A stretch of DNA of 64,000 nucleotides from PCRC01 sp040384665 (GTDB lineage: Bacteria; Pseudomonadota; Gammaproteobacteria; Burkholderiales; Burkholderiaceae_C), in the NCBI GenBank assembly GCA_040384665.1, contig JAZKIY010000011.1, positions 1-64,000 on the forward strand. The letters are read 5' to 3'. The position numbers were made by a program, and so were the translations under genes. Positions 17,332 through 25,938 of the stretch are shown piece by piece. The notes beneath the pieces were generated by a model. The model was given only the letters and a program-made list of their open reading frames with translations, searched no databases and had not been told where the DNA came from. The first letter of the stretch is position 1. Each line of letters begins with the position of its first letter.

Positions 17332-17826
17332 ATGCAGACCAGCAGTGCACCCCATGCGACGCCGGTGTTGTTCCGCAACCCCATTGCCCCCAGCCCCCGA
17401 CTCGCCCAGGCCTGCCTGTGGAGCACCTGCCGCGAGACGCAATTTGAGGCCATGCTGGACGCGTACCGCCGTTCAGGCGGCGTTGTGCCTGCGGAAGAGT
17501 TGAGCATGGGGGCTTCCATGCCCGGTGGCCCGGCCATTTCTTCGCTGGCCCGGTGGATCGTCGAGCGCCAGGTGATCTGCTTTGAGCGCGACAAGCAACA
17601 CTGGCTGCCGCTGTTCCAGTTTTGCCCAGACACCCTGTCGCCACGCCCTGAGATGGTGGGCGTGGTTCAGGAACTGTCGGGGGCGCTGGACGCGTGGGAA
17701 CTGGCCCTGTGGTTTGTGCGGCCCAACGCCTGGTTGCACGGCCGTGCGCCCGTGAACGCCACACACGACGACCTGCCCAGCATTCTGGACGCCGCCCGGG
17801 CCAGCCGGTTCGCGGTGAACGGGTAA
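17332..17826 (+). CDS. Orphan antitoxin-like protein with ParS/MbcA-type toxin-binding domain
   Basis: 164 aa. The C-terminal half (about residues 95-160) contains WLPLFQF, WELALWFVRPNAWLHG and DDLPSILDAARASRF, which match the Xre/MbcA/ParS toxin-binding domain found in antitoxins of RES-domain toxins. The N-terminal half does not show a clear helix-turn-helix. No RES toxin is adjacent; the next genes are a separate BrnT/BrnA pair 50 bp downstream. It could be a solitary antitoxin, a remnant of a system, or a regulator. A ribosome site (GGAGTGAAG) precedes the ATG at 17332. Confidence 0.65.
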   Translation: MQTSSAPHATPVLFRNPIAPSPRLAQACLWSTCRETQFEAMLDAYRRSGGVVPAEELSMGASMPGGPAISSLARWIVERQVICFERDKQHWLPLFQFCPDTLSPRPEMVGVVQELSGALDAWELALWFVRPNAWLHGRAPVNATHDDLPSILDAARASRFAVNG

Positions 17827-17842
17827 CCACTGCCCACGCGGT

Positions 17843-17871
17843 TTGTCTTCGTGCATTGTTTAAATACAATG
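17843..17871 (+). promoter_or_regulatory. brnTA promoter and BrnA-type operator
   Basis: TTGTCT (17843-17848), a 16-bp spacer and TACAAT (17865-17870) form a promoter. A perfect inverted repeat CATTGT-N6-ACAATG (17854-17871) covers the -10, as expected for repression by the BrnA antitoxin. The predicted transcription start coincides with the brnT ATG at 17877, so brnT may be read from a leaderless mRNA. Confidence 0.65.
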
Positions 17872-17876
17872 TACGT

Positions 17877-18158
17877 ATGATCAAGTTCGAATGGCATCCA
17901 GCCAAAGCCGAGACAAACCTCAAAAAGCACCATGTTTCTTTTGAAGAAGCACAAAGCGTTTTCTACGATGAATTCGCTGTCCAGTTTTTTGACGAAGAGC
18001 ACGCGAACGAGGAGGAGCGGTTCATCATGCTGGGCATGAGCGCCCACCCCAGGCTGCTCATTGTCATCCACTGCGAACGCGAAGGTGGTGAAGTCATTCG
18101 AATCATTTCAGCCCGCAAAGCAACAAAGCGTGAGAGCGCTTTCTATCGAGGCAAATAA
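17877..18158 (+). CDS. brnT: BrnT family ribonuclease toxin
   Basis: A 93-aa type II toxin of the BrnT/RelE-like fold, which cleaves RNA and halts growth until neutralised. Family hallmarks are the N-terminal FEWHPAKAETNLKKHHVSFEEA, the central RFIMLGMS and the C-terminal IRIISARKATKRE. It is followed one base later by brnA, the matching antitoxin. No Shine-Dalgarno is visible before the ATG, and the predicted transcription start lies at the ATG itself. The local sequence is less GC-rich than its neighbours, in line with horizontal spread of such pairs. Confidence 0.93.
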   Translation: MIKFEWHPAKAETNLKKHHVSFEEAQSVFYDEFAVQFFDEEHANEEERFIMLGMSAHPRLLIVIHCEREGGEVIRIISARKATKRESAFYRGK

Positions 18159-18159
18159 C

Positions 18160-18384
18160 ATGAAAAACGAATACGACTTTTCAAAGCTCAAGGCGCGCAA
18201 AAACCCCTATGCATCCAAGCTCAAAAAGCCTGTCACCATGCGCCTGTCTGAAGACGTTTTGACGTACTTCAAAGGCATGGCCGATGAGGCGGGTGTCCCC
18301 TACCAGAGCCTCATCAACCTGTACCTGCGGGATTGCCTGTCCCAAAACCGAAAAGTGCACATCAACTGGCCCAAATCGGCCTGA
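18160..18384 (+). CDS. brnA: BrnA family antitoxin
   Basis: 74 aa. The C-terminal ribbon-helix-helix (KKPVTMRLSEDVLTYFKGMA and onwards to about residue 65) binds DNA and represses the operon, and the N-terminal segment (YDFSKLKARKNPYASKL) wraps the toxin. Its ATG lies one base after the brnT stop, so it is co-translated with the toxin. The pair is complete and looks intact. Confidence 0.93.
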   Translation: MKNEYDFSKLKARKNPYASKLKKPVTMRLSEDVLTYFKGMADEAGVPYQSLINLYLRDCLSQNRKVHINWPKSA

Positions 18385-18393
18385 CGGGTTGGC

Positions 18394-21300
18394 TCAGCCA
18401 GCCGGACGACGTTCCCCACGCCACAGCCGTCGGCACCAGGCCGCAAAGTCGTCCAGGTAGCAGTACACCACTGGCACCACCACCAGCGTCAGCAGCGACG
18501 AGGTGATCACCCCGCCAATCACCGCCTGGCCCATGGGCGCGCGTTGCTCGGAACCTTCGGTGAGGGCAAAAGCCAGCGGCACCATGCCGAAGATCATGGC
18601 CAGGGTGGTCATCAGAATCGGGCGCAGCCGCACCTTGGCCGCCAGCAGCAGCGCGTCTTCCCGGCCCAGGCCGTCGCCACCGGGCATGCCATCACCCTCA
18701 CGGGCGCGGATGGCAAAGTCCACCAGCAAAATCGCGTTCTTGGTCACCAGGCCCATCAGCATCACCACGCCAATCACCGAGAACATCGAGAGTGTGGAGC
18801 CGAACATCAGCAGCGCCAGCACCACGCCAATCAGCGTGAGCGGCAGCGCGGTCATCAGCGCCAGCGGCTGCAGAAAGCTCTTGAACTGGCTGGCCAGGAT
18901 CATGTAGATGAACACAATGGCCAGCAGCAGCGCCGAGATGGCGTAGCCAAAAGACTCCTGCAAATTCTTGGTGGAGCCACCAAACTGGTAGCGGTAGCCG
19001 GGTGGGAATTTGATGCTGTCCAGCGCGGAGCGGATGTCGTTTGACACCTCGCCCGCCGAGCGGTTGGCCACGTTGCCGTTGATGGCCACTTCGCGGTTCA
19101 GGTCGCGCCGGTTGATCTGGTTCGCGCCGGTGGATTCTTGGAGGCTCGCCACCTGGTTCAGCCGCACGGTGCGCTGGCTGCCATCGGCCGCAGTGAGTGC
19201 AAACGGCAGGCGCTCCAGGTCTTGCGGTGCGTTGCGTGCGTCGGGCGCCAGGCGCACGTTCACGTCGTAGGTCTGGTCGTCGGGTGCTCGCCAGTTGCCC
19301 ACGGTCTGGCCGGCCACCAGAATGCGCAGCGCGCTGCCAATTTGCCCTACGCCCAGGCCGAGGTCTGACGCGGCGTCACGCCGCACCACCACGTTGAGCG
19401 TGGGCTTGTCGGCCTTGATGCTGGAGTCCAAATCGACCAGGCCGGGCACGTCGCGGATCTTCTCGTTCACCAGCCGGGTCAGGCGCTCCAGTTCTTTCAA
19501 ATCAGGGCCTTGCAAAGAGAACTCGATCTGTTTTTGCCCGCCCACCGAGTCCAGCAGCCCCACGTGGGTGACGGTGATGCCCGGCACCTGCCGCAGCCGG
19601 TCGCGCAGCACGGTGGACATCTGGTCCACACTGCGGCTGCGGTTGGCCCTGTCAACCAGCCGGATGTAGACGCTAGCGTAGATTTTTCCCTGTGCGGTGC
19701 CGGTGTTCACCGTGGCCAGCGTGTACTTCACCTCGGGGAATTCGTGCAGGATCGCGTCCACCTGCCTGGCCTTTGCTTCTGTGACTTCAATGGACGAACC
19801 CACCGGCGTGTAGAAGCTCAACGACGTTTCAGAAAAGTCGGCCTTGGGCACAAACTCGGTGCCCAGCAGCGGCACCATGAACAGGCTGGTGACAAACACC
19901 GCCACCGCCACGCCCACCGTCAACAGCTTGTGCCCGAGCGACCAGCGCAGCAGCCGCTGGTACCCGTCGGACAAACGCTCGGTGCCCCGGTCAAACGCGC
20001 CAGTGACGCGGCCAATCGTTTTGTCGTACCAGGTGACGGGCGGACCGTGTTTGCCATGCTGGTCTATGGCCGGGTCGTGCCAAACGCTCGAGAGCATCGG
20101 GTCCAGCGTGAAGCTGACGAACATCGAGATCAGCACCGCCGCGACGATGGTGATGCCGAACTCGTGGAAGAACTTGCCGATGATGCCGCCCATGAAGCCA
20201 ATCGGCAAAAACACCGCCACGATGGAGAACGTGGTAGCCAGCACCGCCAGGCCAATCTCCTGCGTGCCCTCCATCGCCGCCGCATAGGGCGTCTTGCCCA
20301 TTTGCACATGCCGCACGATGTTCTCGCGCACCACAATCGCGTCGTCGATCAGCAGACCCACACACAGGCTGAGCGCCATCAGCGTGATCATGTTCACCGT
20401 GAAGCCGAACATGTACATGAACAAAAACGTGCCAATGATGGCAATCGGCAATGTCAGCCCGGTGATGACGGTGGAGCGCCACGAGTTGAGGAACAAAAAC
20501 ACAATCAACACCGTCAGCAGCGCGCCCTCAATGAGTGTGCGGCGCACGTTGTCCACCGCAATGCGAATGGGGCGCGAGCCATCGCTGATCGGTTCCAGCC
20601 GCACGCCCGGTGGGAGCTGGGGTGCGATGTCGGCAATGGCTTTCTTCAGCCCGTCGGTGACGGCAATGGTGTTGTCGTCTTGCGTCTTTTGCACCTGCAG
20701 CACCAGCGTGCGCTGGCCGTTGTAGAGCGCCAGGCTCTCCACCTCTTGCGCGCCGTCGGCCACGCGGGCCACCTGGTCCAGCCGGATGGGCGCCGCCGTG
20801 CCGCGCTTGGCCACCACGATGCGGTTGAAGTCTTCGGGCCGCACCATGCGCGAGACCACCTGCACCACCCGCTCTTGCTCCAGCGAACGCACCGCGCCCA
20901 CCGGCAGGTCTTGGTTCTCGTTGCGCACCGCGTTGGCCACCTGCTCGGCGGTGACGCCCAGCGCCTCCATGACCTGCGGGTTCAGGTAGATGTTGATCTC
21001 GCGTTTGGTGCCCCCCACCAGCGTGACAGAGCCGACGCCACGCACGTTTTCCAAGCGCTTCTTCAGCACCTGGTCGGCCCAGCTGGTCAGCTCTACCGGC
21101 GTCATGCCTACCTGTGCGCCTTTGTCAGCCGGCAGTACCGCCACAGACCAGATCGCCCGGCTCGCCGGGTCAAACCGCAGCACACGCGGTTCGTCTACCT
21201 CGTCGCGGAAGGTGGGGCGGATGGCGGCAATGCGTTCGCGCACGTCTTCGGCCGCCTTGCGCCCATCCACCGAGAGCTGGAACTCCACAATCACCACCGA

Positions 21301-21564
21301 CTGGTTCTCGTAGCTGCGCGAGGTCAGCGCGTTGATGCCCGCAATCGCGTTCACGCCTTCTTCCACCTTCTTGGTCACCTCGCTCTCCACAATCTCTGGC
21401 GAGGCACCGGGGTAGGTGGTGGTGATGACGACCACCGGGAAGTCGATGTTGGGGAACTGGTCTACCTGCAGCCGCTGGTAAGAGAACATGCCCAGCACCA
21501 CCAGCGCGAGCATCACCATGGTCGCAAAGACCGGGTTCTTCAGACTGACCTGTGTGAACCACAT
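18394..21564 (-). CDS. RND multidrug efflux permease (HAE1/AcrB-MdtB type)
   Basis: A 1056-aa inner-membrane proton antiporter with the RND layout: helix 1, a large periplasmic porter loop, six helices, a second loop and the last five helices. The proton relay motif GLLIDDAIVVREN in the fourth helix region carries the paired aspartates of drug-type pumps, unlike metal pumps. It forms an operon with the adaptor gene (21568-22818), whose stop lies 3 bp before this ATG. No outer-membrane channel is adjacent, so TolC at 13741-15081 is the likely partner. Substrates are unknown. Confidence 0.93.
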   Translation of the reverse strand: MWFTQVSLKNPVFATMVMLALVVLGMFSYQRLQVDQFPNIDFPVVVITTTYPGASPEIVESEVTKKVEEGVNAIAGINALTSRSYENQSVVIVEFQLSVDGRKAAEDVRERIAAIRPTFRDEVDEPRVLRFDPASRAIWSVAVLPADKGAQVGMTPVELTSWADQVLKKRLENVRGVGSVTLVGGTKREINIYLNPQVMEALGVTAEQVANAVRNENQDLPVGAVRSLEQERVVQVVSRMVRPEDFNRIVVAKRGTAAPIRLDQVARVADGAQEVESLALYNGQRTLVLQVQKTQDDNTIAVTDGLKKAIADIAPQLPPGVRLEPISDGSRPIRIAVDNVRRTLIEGALLTVLIVFLFLNSWRSTVITGLTLPIAIIGTFLFMYMFGFTVNMITLMALSLCVGLLIDDAIVVRENIVRHVQMGKTPYAAAMEGTQEIGLAVLATTFSIVAVFLPIGFMGGIIGKFFHEFGITIVAAVLISMFVSFTLDPMLSSVWHDPAIDQHGKHGPPVTWYDKTIGRVTGAFDRGTERLSDGYQRLLRWSLGHKLLTVGVAVAVFVTSLFMVPLLGTEFVPKADFSETSLSFYTPVGSSIEVTEAKARQVDAILHEFPEVKYTLATVNTGTAQGKIYASVYIRLVDRANRSRSVDQMSTVLRDRLRQVPGITVTHVGLLDSVGGQKQIEFSLQGPDLKELERLTRLVNEKIRDVPGLVDLDSSIKADKPTLNVVVRRDAASDLGLGVGQIGSALRILVAGQTVGNWRAPDDQTYDVNVRLAPDARNAPQDLERLPFALTAADGSQRTVRLNQVASLQESTGANQINRRDLNREVAINGNVANRSAGEVSNDIRSALDSIKFPPGYRYQFGGSTKNLQESFGYAISALLLAIVFIYMILASQFKSFLQPLALMTALPLTLIGVVLALLMFGSTLSMFSVIGVVMLMGLVTKNAILLVDFAIRAREGDGMPGGDGLGREDALLLAAKVRLRPILMTTLAMIFGMVPLAFALTEGSEQRAPMGQAVIGGVITSSLLTLVVVPVVYCYLDDFAAWCRRLWRGERRPAG

Positions 21565-21567
21565 GGC

Positions 21568-22818
21568 TCAGCGCGCCGGGGTGCTGGCGGGCGCGGCGTT
21601 AGCGGAAGACGCCGCAGCGCCGGGCCGCCCCAAGCAAGGCACGGCCCCCTCGGGGGGCAGCGAACCACACGGAGTGGGGAGCGTGGGGGTCTGCATCGTC
21701 AGCTTGACTTGTGTGCCCTCTCGTAGCGGCCCCAAAGAGCCGCGCACCACCTGCGTGCCCGCTGGCAGGCCAGTCACCGCCACATAGCGCTCGCCCGCCT
21801 GTTCCCCGCTCTGCCCGGTGGTCACCGGCAGGTGGGCGACCTGGTTGTTTTGCACCACCTGCACATAGGGCGCGGGCTTGTCGGTGCGCACCGCTGTTGC
21901 CGGCACGGCCAGCGCAGTGGCTTCACCCGTGCCCAGCACGCCCTGCAAAAACGTGCCCTGGCGCAGCCCTTCGGTGGCGGGCAGGGCCAGGTACACCACC
22001 ACGCTGCGGCTGCCCGCCTGCACCGTGGGGTTGATGCGCGCCACCTTGGCCGTGAGGGTGCGCGGGGTTTTATTGCTGTCGGTATCCAGCTGCAGCACAG
22101 CGCTTTGGCCCACCCGCACGTCCAGCGCGTCGCTGGCGCTCAGCGTGGCCTCCAGCTCCAGTTGCCGCAGGTCAACAATTTCCACGATGCGCGTGTCTAC
22201 GCCCACCCGTTCACCGGGTTGCACCAGCCGCTGCGCCACCAGGCCCGCCATGGGCGCCAGCAGCACGCTGTCTGTCATGGCCTTGCGGGCAATGTCCACC
22301 GCCGCCACCGCCGCCTGGTAAGTGGCCTGTGCGCCCGCCAGGCTGGCCAGGGACGTGTCCAGCGCGGTGCTGGAAATAAAGCCCTGCTTCACCAGCGCCT
22401 GGTTGTTGTCCAGCTGGCGCTGCGCCATCGTTACTTGCGCCTTGGCCGCGTCCGCCTGCTGTTGCGCCTGCCGCTGGCGCGCCTGGTATTCGCTCGGCTC
22501 AATGCGCGCCACCACCTGGCCCGCCTTCACCGCGTCGCCCTCGCGTACCACCAGCGCCTGCACCTCACCCGCCACACGGGCCTTCACCACGGCCGAGTTC
22601 ACCGCCCGCACCGTGCCCGAAATGGGCACACCCACCTGCAAGGCCCGCTCGGTGGCGGCCACCAGGTCTGCCGGGGTGAGTTCCACCACGGTTTGGGCTT
22701 GGGTGTTGGCGGCCAAAGCGGCCTGTTGGACTTTGCGGCCAGAGAGGGCGCGGAGGACGCCTGCGGCGAGCAGGGCCAGGAGCAGGGCGGCGATGGCCCA
22801 TTTCCACCAGCGTTTCAT
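21568..22818 (-). CDS. RND efflux periplasmic adaptor with repeat-derived tail
   Basis: 416 aa of the membrane-fusion family: an N-terminal membrane anchor (residues 7-27), barrel-sandwich hybrid and alpha-hairpin (about 70-190), beta-barrel and membrane-proximal domains. It couples the permease downstream to a TolC-like channel. The last roughly 40 residues (from about MQTPTLPTPCGSL onward) are Pro/Ala-rich and are encoded by a GC-rich dispersed repeat (21621-21689), so they are probably a recent unstructured extension. Start at 22818 gives the anchor helix directly. Confidence 0.9.
   Translation of the reverse strand: MKRWWKWAIAALLLALLAAGVLRALSGRKVQQAALAANTQAQTVVELTPADLVAATERALQVGVPISGTVRAVNSAVVKARVAGEVQALVVREGDAVKAGQVVARIEPSEYQARQRQAQQQADAAKAQVTMAQRQLDNNQALVKQGFISSTALDTSLASLAGAQATYQAAVAAVDIARKAMTDSVLLAPMAGLVAQRLVQPGERVGVDTRIVEIVDLRQLELEATLSASDALDVRVGQSAVLQLDTDSNKTPRTLTAKVARINPTVQAGSRSVVVYLALPATEGLRQGTFLQGVLGTGEATALAVPATAVRTDKPAPYVQVVQNNQVAHLPVTTGQSGEQAGERYVAVTGLPAGTQVVRGSLGPLREGTQVKLTMQTPTLPTPCGSLPPEGAVPCLGRPGAAASSANAAPASTPAR
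21621..21689 (+). repeat. GC-rich hairpin repeat family 2, copy 1, in the RND adaptor 3' end
   Basis: Contains GGCAGCGAACCACACGGAGT followed by GGGGAGCGTGGGGG, similar to 35874-35914. The core CCAC-N5-GTGG can form a small hairpin. On the minus strand it is translated as the Pro-rich C-terminal tail of the adaptor. Confidence 0.6.
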
Positions 22819-22845
22819 TAGGTAGCCTTCGTTCTTATGTGGTGT

Positions 22846-23628
22846 TCAGTGTTGAAGCGAGGTCGATTTGACTTCGAGCCAAAGCTGTTTGAGCTTTTGC
22901 AAGCCGACGTCAGAAAAGGCGTGCCTACTAGGATGTGGCACTCCAAAGTAAACAACTTTGTTGCTTCCTTCATGTACGAAATATTTACCGTCTTTGTAGT
23001 TGTTTCCAACCCAACGAACCTCTTTGCTTGGAACCGCTAAGGCATCTCTGAATAGAGCAAAGGAGCTTTCTTCTTCACCGTTACCCAAGCAGATGACAAG
23101 CCGCGTATTGCACTTGTCAAAAAACTCTCGGAAGAATCGAAAAAAGTATGTGCAGAACACTGATTGCATGGAGTCTAGGTGCAACTTGTCGAGTAAATCG
23201 ACCAGAGCCTCGGCATCTTTTGTCTGTAACCAAATCGCGTTGAATGCTAGCGACGAACGTAAATCAAATCCAACCGACCTGGAAATTTGCAGCACTCTCT
23301 TTTGATGGGGCTGCAAATGAACATGACCAAGTTCAGGGTCTTCCAGTGAGGAGCAGCACCTTTCGCACGTTCGTCTTTCAGAGAAAAAAGGTTCGTGCCA
23401 GCACATATCGAGGTATGCAACCGAGTCGACCCTTTGTTGACTTTTCTCCCAATGCACTAAATCTTGACTAAGGGTGTCAAGACCTGTCCCGCCTGGGTTG
23501 AGGCCAACAAGAGCTATCCCGTTGGGGTTTGAAAGTGCACTTTGACTCCCAAAGTAGATTTCGCCTTTGTGCTGAAGTAATGCTTTGCAGTGCTTCTCCA
23601 CAAGCTGGCAAAGTTCATCGAAATCCAT
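22846..23628 (-). CDS. Uracil-DNA-glycosylase-fold-like protein in an AT-rich patch
   Basis: 260 aa, unrecognised at family level. It shows the spaced motifs of the uracil-DNA glycosylase superfamily: GLNPGG (42-47) after a hydrophobic strand, FNAIW (129-133), LVICLGN (177-183) and PHPSRH (231-236), which resemble the catalytic G-x-(D/N)-P-G and H-P-S loops. Six Cys residues cluster near 76-92 and could bind metal. Base composition is clearly AT-richer than the flanks, indicating transfer. It lies alone between the RND adaptor and gcdH. It might process damaged or modified bases or belong to a defence function; that is inference. Confidence 0.5.
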   Translation of the reverse strand: MDFDELCQLVEKHCKALLQHKGEIYFGSQSALSNPNGIALVGLNPGGTGLDTLSQDLVHWEKSQQRVDSVAYLDMCWHEPFFSERRTCERCCSSLEDPELGHVHLQPHQKRVLQISRSVGFDLRSSLAFNAIWLQTKDAEALVDLLDKLHLDSMQSVFCTYFFRFFREFFDKCNTRLVICLGNGEEESSFALFRDALAVPSKEVRWVGNNYKDGKYFVHEGSNKVVYFGVPHPSRHAFSDVGLQKLKQLWLEVKSTSLQH

Positions 23629-23679
23629 AACTTGAGAGCCAATATTGGAAAGCTGAGCAAAGAGTTTATAGATGGTTCG

Positions 23680-24876
23680 TCAATAAAACGCCTGCAACCC
23701 CGTCTGCGCCCTACCCAGAATCAGCGCATGCACGTCATGTGTGCCTTCGTAGGTGTTCACGGTTTCCAGGTTGATCATGTGGCGGATCACGTGGTATTCG
23801 TCGTGGATGCCGTTGCCGCCGTGCATGTCGCGGGCCAGGCGGGCAATGTCCAGCGCTTTGCCGCAGCTGTTGCGTTTGATCAGGCTCACCATCTCGGGCT
23901 GGTCTTGGCCTTCGTCCATCAGGCGGCCCACGCGCAGGCAGCCTTGCAGGCCGAGTGCGATTTCGGTTTGCATGTCGGCCAGTTTTTTCTGAATCAGTTG
24001 GGTTTGCGCCAGTGGGCGGCCAAACTGGATGCGGTCCAGGGTGTACTGGCGGGCGCGGTGCCAGCAGTCTTCGGCCGCGCCCAGTGCGCCCCAGGCAATG
24101 CCGTAGCGGGCTTTGTTCAAACAGCCAAACGGGCCTTTCAGGCCGGCCACGTTGGGCAGCAGGTTGGCTTCGGGCACAAACACGTCGTCCATCACAATTT
24201 CGCCGGTGATGCTGGCGCGCAAACTCATCTTGCCTTCGATCTTCGGGGCGCTCAGGCCTTTCATGCCTTTTTCCAGCACAAAGCCGCGGATGCACTCCTG
24301 CCCGCCCACCTTGCCGTCGGGGTCGGCCAGCTTGGCCCAGACGACGAAGATGTCGGCAATCGGGCTGTTGGTGATCCACATCTTGCTGCCCTTGAGCTGA
24401 AAACCCCCGTCCACCGGCTTGGCCCGCGTCAGCATGCTGCCGGGGTCAGAGCCGTGGTTGGGTTCGGTCAGGCCAAAGCAGCCGACCCATTCTCCGGTGG
24501 CGAGCTTGGGCAAATACTTCTGCTTCTGCGCTTCGCTGCCGTAGGCGTTGATGGGGTGCATCACCAGCGAGCTTTGCACGCTGATGGCGCTGCGGTAGCC
24601 GCTGTCCACCCGCTCCACCTCGCGGGCAATCAGGCCGTAGGCCACGTAGCCCAGGCCGGCGCAGCCATAGCCTTCGATGGTGGAACCCAGAAAGCCCATG
24701 GCCCCGGCTTCGTTCATGATCTCGCGGTCAAACTTTTCATGGCGTGCGGCCATCAGCACGCGGGTTTGCAGCTTCTCCTGGCAAAAGGTGTGGGCCGCTT
24801 CCACCACAGCGCGTTCGTCGTCGCTGAGCTGTTGCGACAGCAAAAACGGGTCTTCCCAATTGAACTTGGCCTTCAT
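23680..24876 (-). CDS. gcdH: Glutaryl-CoA dehydrogenase
   Basis: A 398-aa FAD acyl-CoA dehydrogenase that oxidises and decarboxylates glutaryl-CoA to crotonyl-CoA in lysine, tryptophan and benzoate degradation. Family motifs are GCFGLTEPNHGSDP (FAD/substrate), WITNSPIAD and the C-terminal NTYEGTHDVHALILGRAQTG with catalytic Glu377, the pattern specific to GcdH. It is divergent from a LysR gene, a common arrangement for this enzyme, and the 104-bp region between them has a palindrome fitting LysR control. Confidence 0.95.
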   Translation of the reverse strand: MKAKFNWEDPFLLSQQLSDDERAVVEAAHTFCQEKLQTRVLMAARHEKFDREIMNEAGAMGFLGSTIEGYGCAGLGYVAYGLIAREVERVDSGYRSAISVQSSLVMHPINAYGSEAQKQKYLPKLATGEWVGCFGLTEPNHGSDPGSMLTRAKPVDGGFQLKGSKMWITNSPIADIFVVWAKLADPDGKVGGQECIRGFVLEKGMKGLSAPKIEGKMSLRASITGEIVMDDVFVPEANLLPNVAGLKGPFGCLNKARYGIAWGALGAAEDCWHRARQYTLDRIQFGRPLAQTQLIQKKLADMQTEIALGLQGCLRVGRLMDEGQDQPEMVSLIKRNSCGKALDIARLARDMHGGNGIHDEYHVIRHMINLETVNTYEGTHDVHALILGRAQTGLQAFY

Positions 24877-24945
24877 GGCGCGTCTCCGGTGGTGAGGGGG
24901 TTGTTGGGGGCCTATTGTTGGCGAATCATGAATAGCTGTCTAATA

Positions 24946-24961
24946 TTGAATACCAATTCAA
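24946..24961. promoter_or_regulatory. Inverted repeat in the gcdH / lysR intergenic region
   Basis: The perfect palindrome TTGAAT-N4-ATTCAA lies 20 bp before the LysR ATG and 70 bp from gcdH. The region is AT-rich against its surroundings. It is the best candidate LysR binding site for control of both genes. Confidence 0.5.
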
Positions 24962-24980
24962 CAATACAAAATTCGTATTC

Positions 24981-25871
24981 ATGGAATTCCGCCACCTGCG
25001 TTACTTCCTGGTGCTGGCCGACGAGCTGCACTTTGGCCGGGCCGCGCGGCGCCTGGCCATCTCGCAGCCGCCGCTGTCCACCAACATCCAGCAGCTCGAA
25101 GCCTCGGTCGGCGCGCAGCTGTTCACCCGCAACAGCAAAGCGGTGCAGCTCACCGAAGCCGGCCGTGCCTTTGTGCCAGAGGCGCGTGCGCTGCTGGAGA
25201 AGGCGCAGCACGCCGCCCGCCATGCGCGCGACGTGGCCGACGGCCTGGCCGGCAGCCTGCAGGTGGGTTTTGTCGGCACCATGCTGTACTGCGGCCTGCC
25301 GGCGTTGCTGCAGCGCTTCCAGGCCACACACCCCCAACTGCGCCTCACCCTGACCGAGCTGAGTTCCAGCGACCAGCTGGTGGAGCTGGCGCACGAACGG
25401 CTCGACGTGGGGTTTGTGCACACCACCCGCGTGCCGCCGGGGCTGTCGCAAATTCTGGTGGTGAGCCAGCCTTTTGTGGCCTGCCTGCCCGCCGGGCATG
25501 CGCTGGCCGGGGCGCCGGTGCTGGCGCTGTCGGCGTTGCAGGGCGAGCCGCTGGCCTGCATCTCGCCCGCGGTGTCGGCCGACTACCACGCCCGCATCGT
25601 GGCGCTGTGCACCGACGCGGGTTTTGTGCCCGAGATCCGCTACGCGCTGCGCCACTGGCTGAGCGTGGTGTCGCTGGTGTCGCAGGGGCTGGGGGTGGCG
25701 CTGGTGCCGCAGGCGCTGCGCCAGTCGGCCGTGCCGGGCGCGGTCTTTGTGCCGCTGGCCACGGCCAATGCGCCGTACGATACCCATTGCTTGTGGAAAA
25801 CCGCGCGCAGCCACGTGGCAATGGGCGCTTTTCTGGACGCGGTGCGCGAAGGCGACGCACCTCCGGCCTGA
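24981..25871 (+). CDS. LysR family regulator, probably of gcdH
   Basis: 296 aa. The N-terminal winged helix (MEFRHLRYFLVLADELHFG and onwards to about residue 65) and a C-terminal periplasmic-binding-like effector domain are typical. Divergent placement from gcdH suggests it activates that gene, perhaps with glutarate or glutaryl-CoA as signal; this follows from context, not from the protein. Start at 24981 matches the LysR N-terminus. Confidence 0.92.
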   Translation: MEFRHLRYFLVLADELHFGRAARRLAISQPPLSTNIQQLEASVGAQLFTRNSKAVQLTEAGRAFVPEARALLEKAQHAARHARDVADGLAGSLQVGFVGTMLYCGLPALLQRFQATHPQLRLTLTELSSSDQLVELAHERLDVGFVHTTRVPPGLSQILVVSQPFVACLPAGHALAGAPVLALSALQGEPLACISPAVSADYHARIVALCTDAGFVPEIRYALRHWLSVVSLVSQGLGVALVPQALRQSAVPGAVFVPLATANAPYDTHCLWKTARSHVAMGAFLDAVREGDAPPA

Positions 25872-25938
25872 AAGATCAGGACCCACAAACGCACTAAAGT
25901 GGGAACCGATTCCCGGTTTGGCGATTCAAGGAAACCCT

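Noticed and set aside
19510..21726. 738-codon open frame on the + strand opposite the RND permease
   Set aside because: A shadow of the high-GC permease gene: His/Arg/Gln-rich composition, no ribosome site, no recognisable domain, while the minus-strand frame is a clear RND protein.
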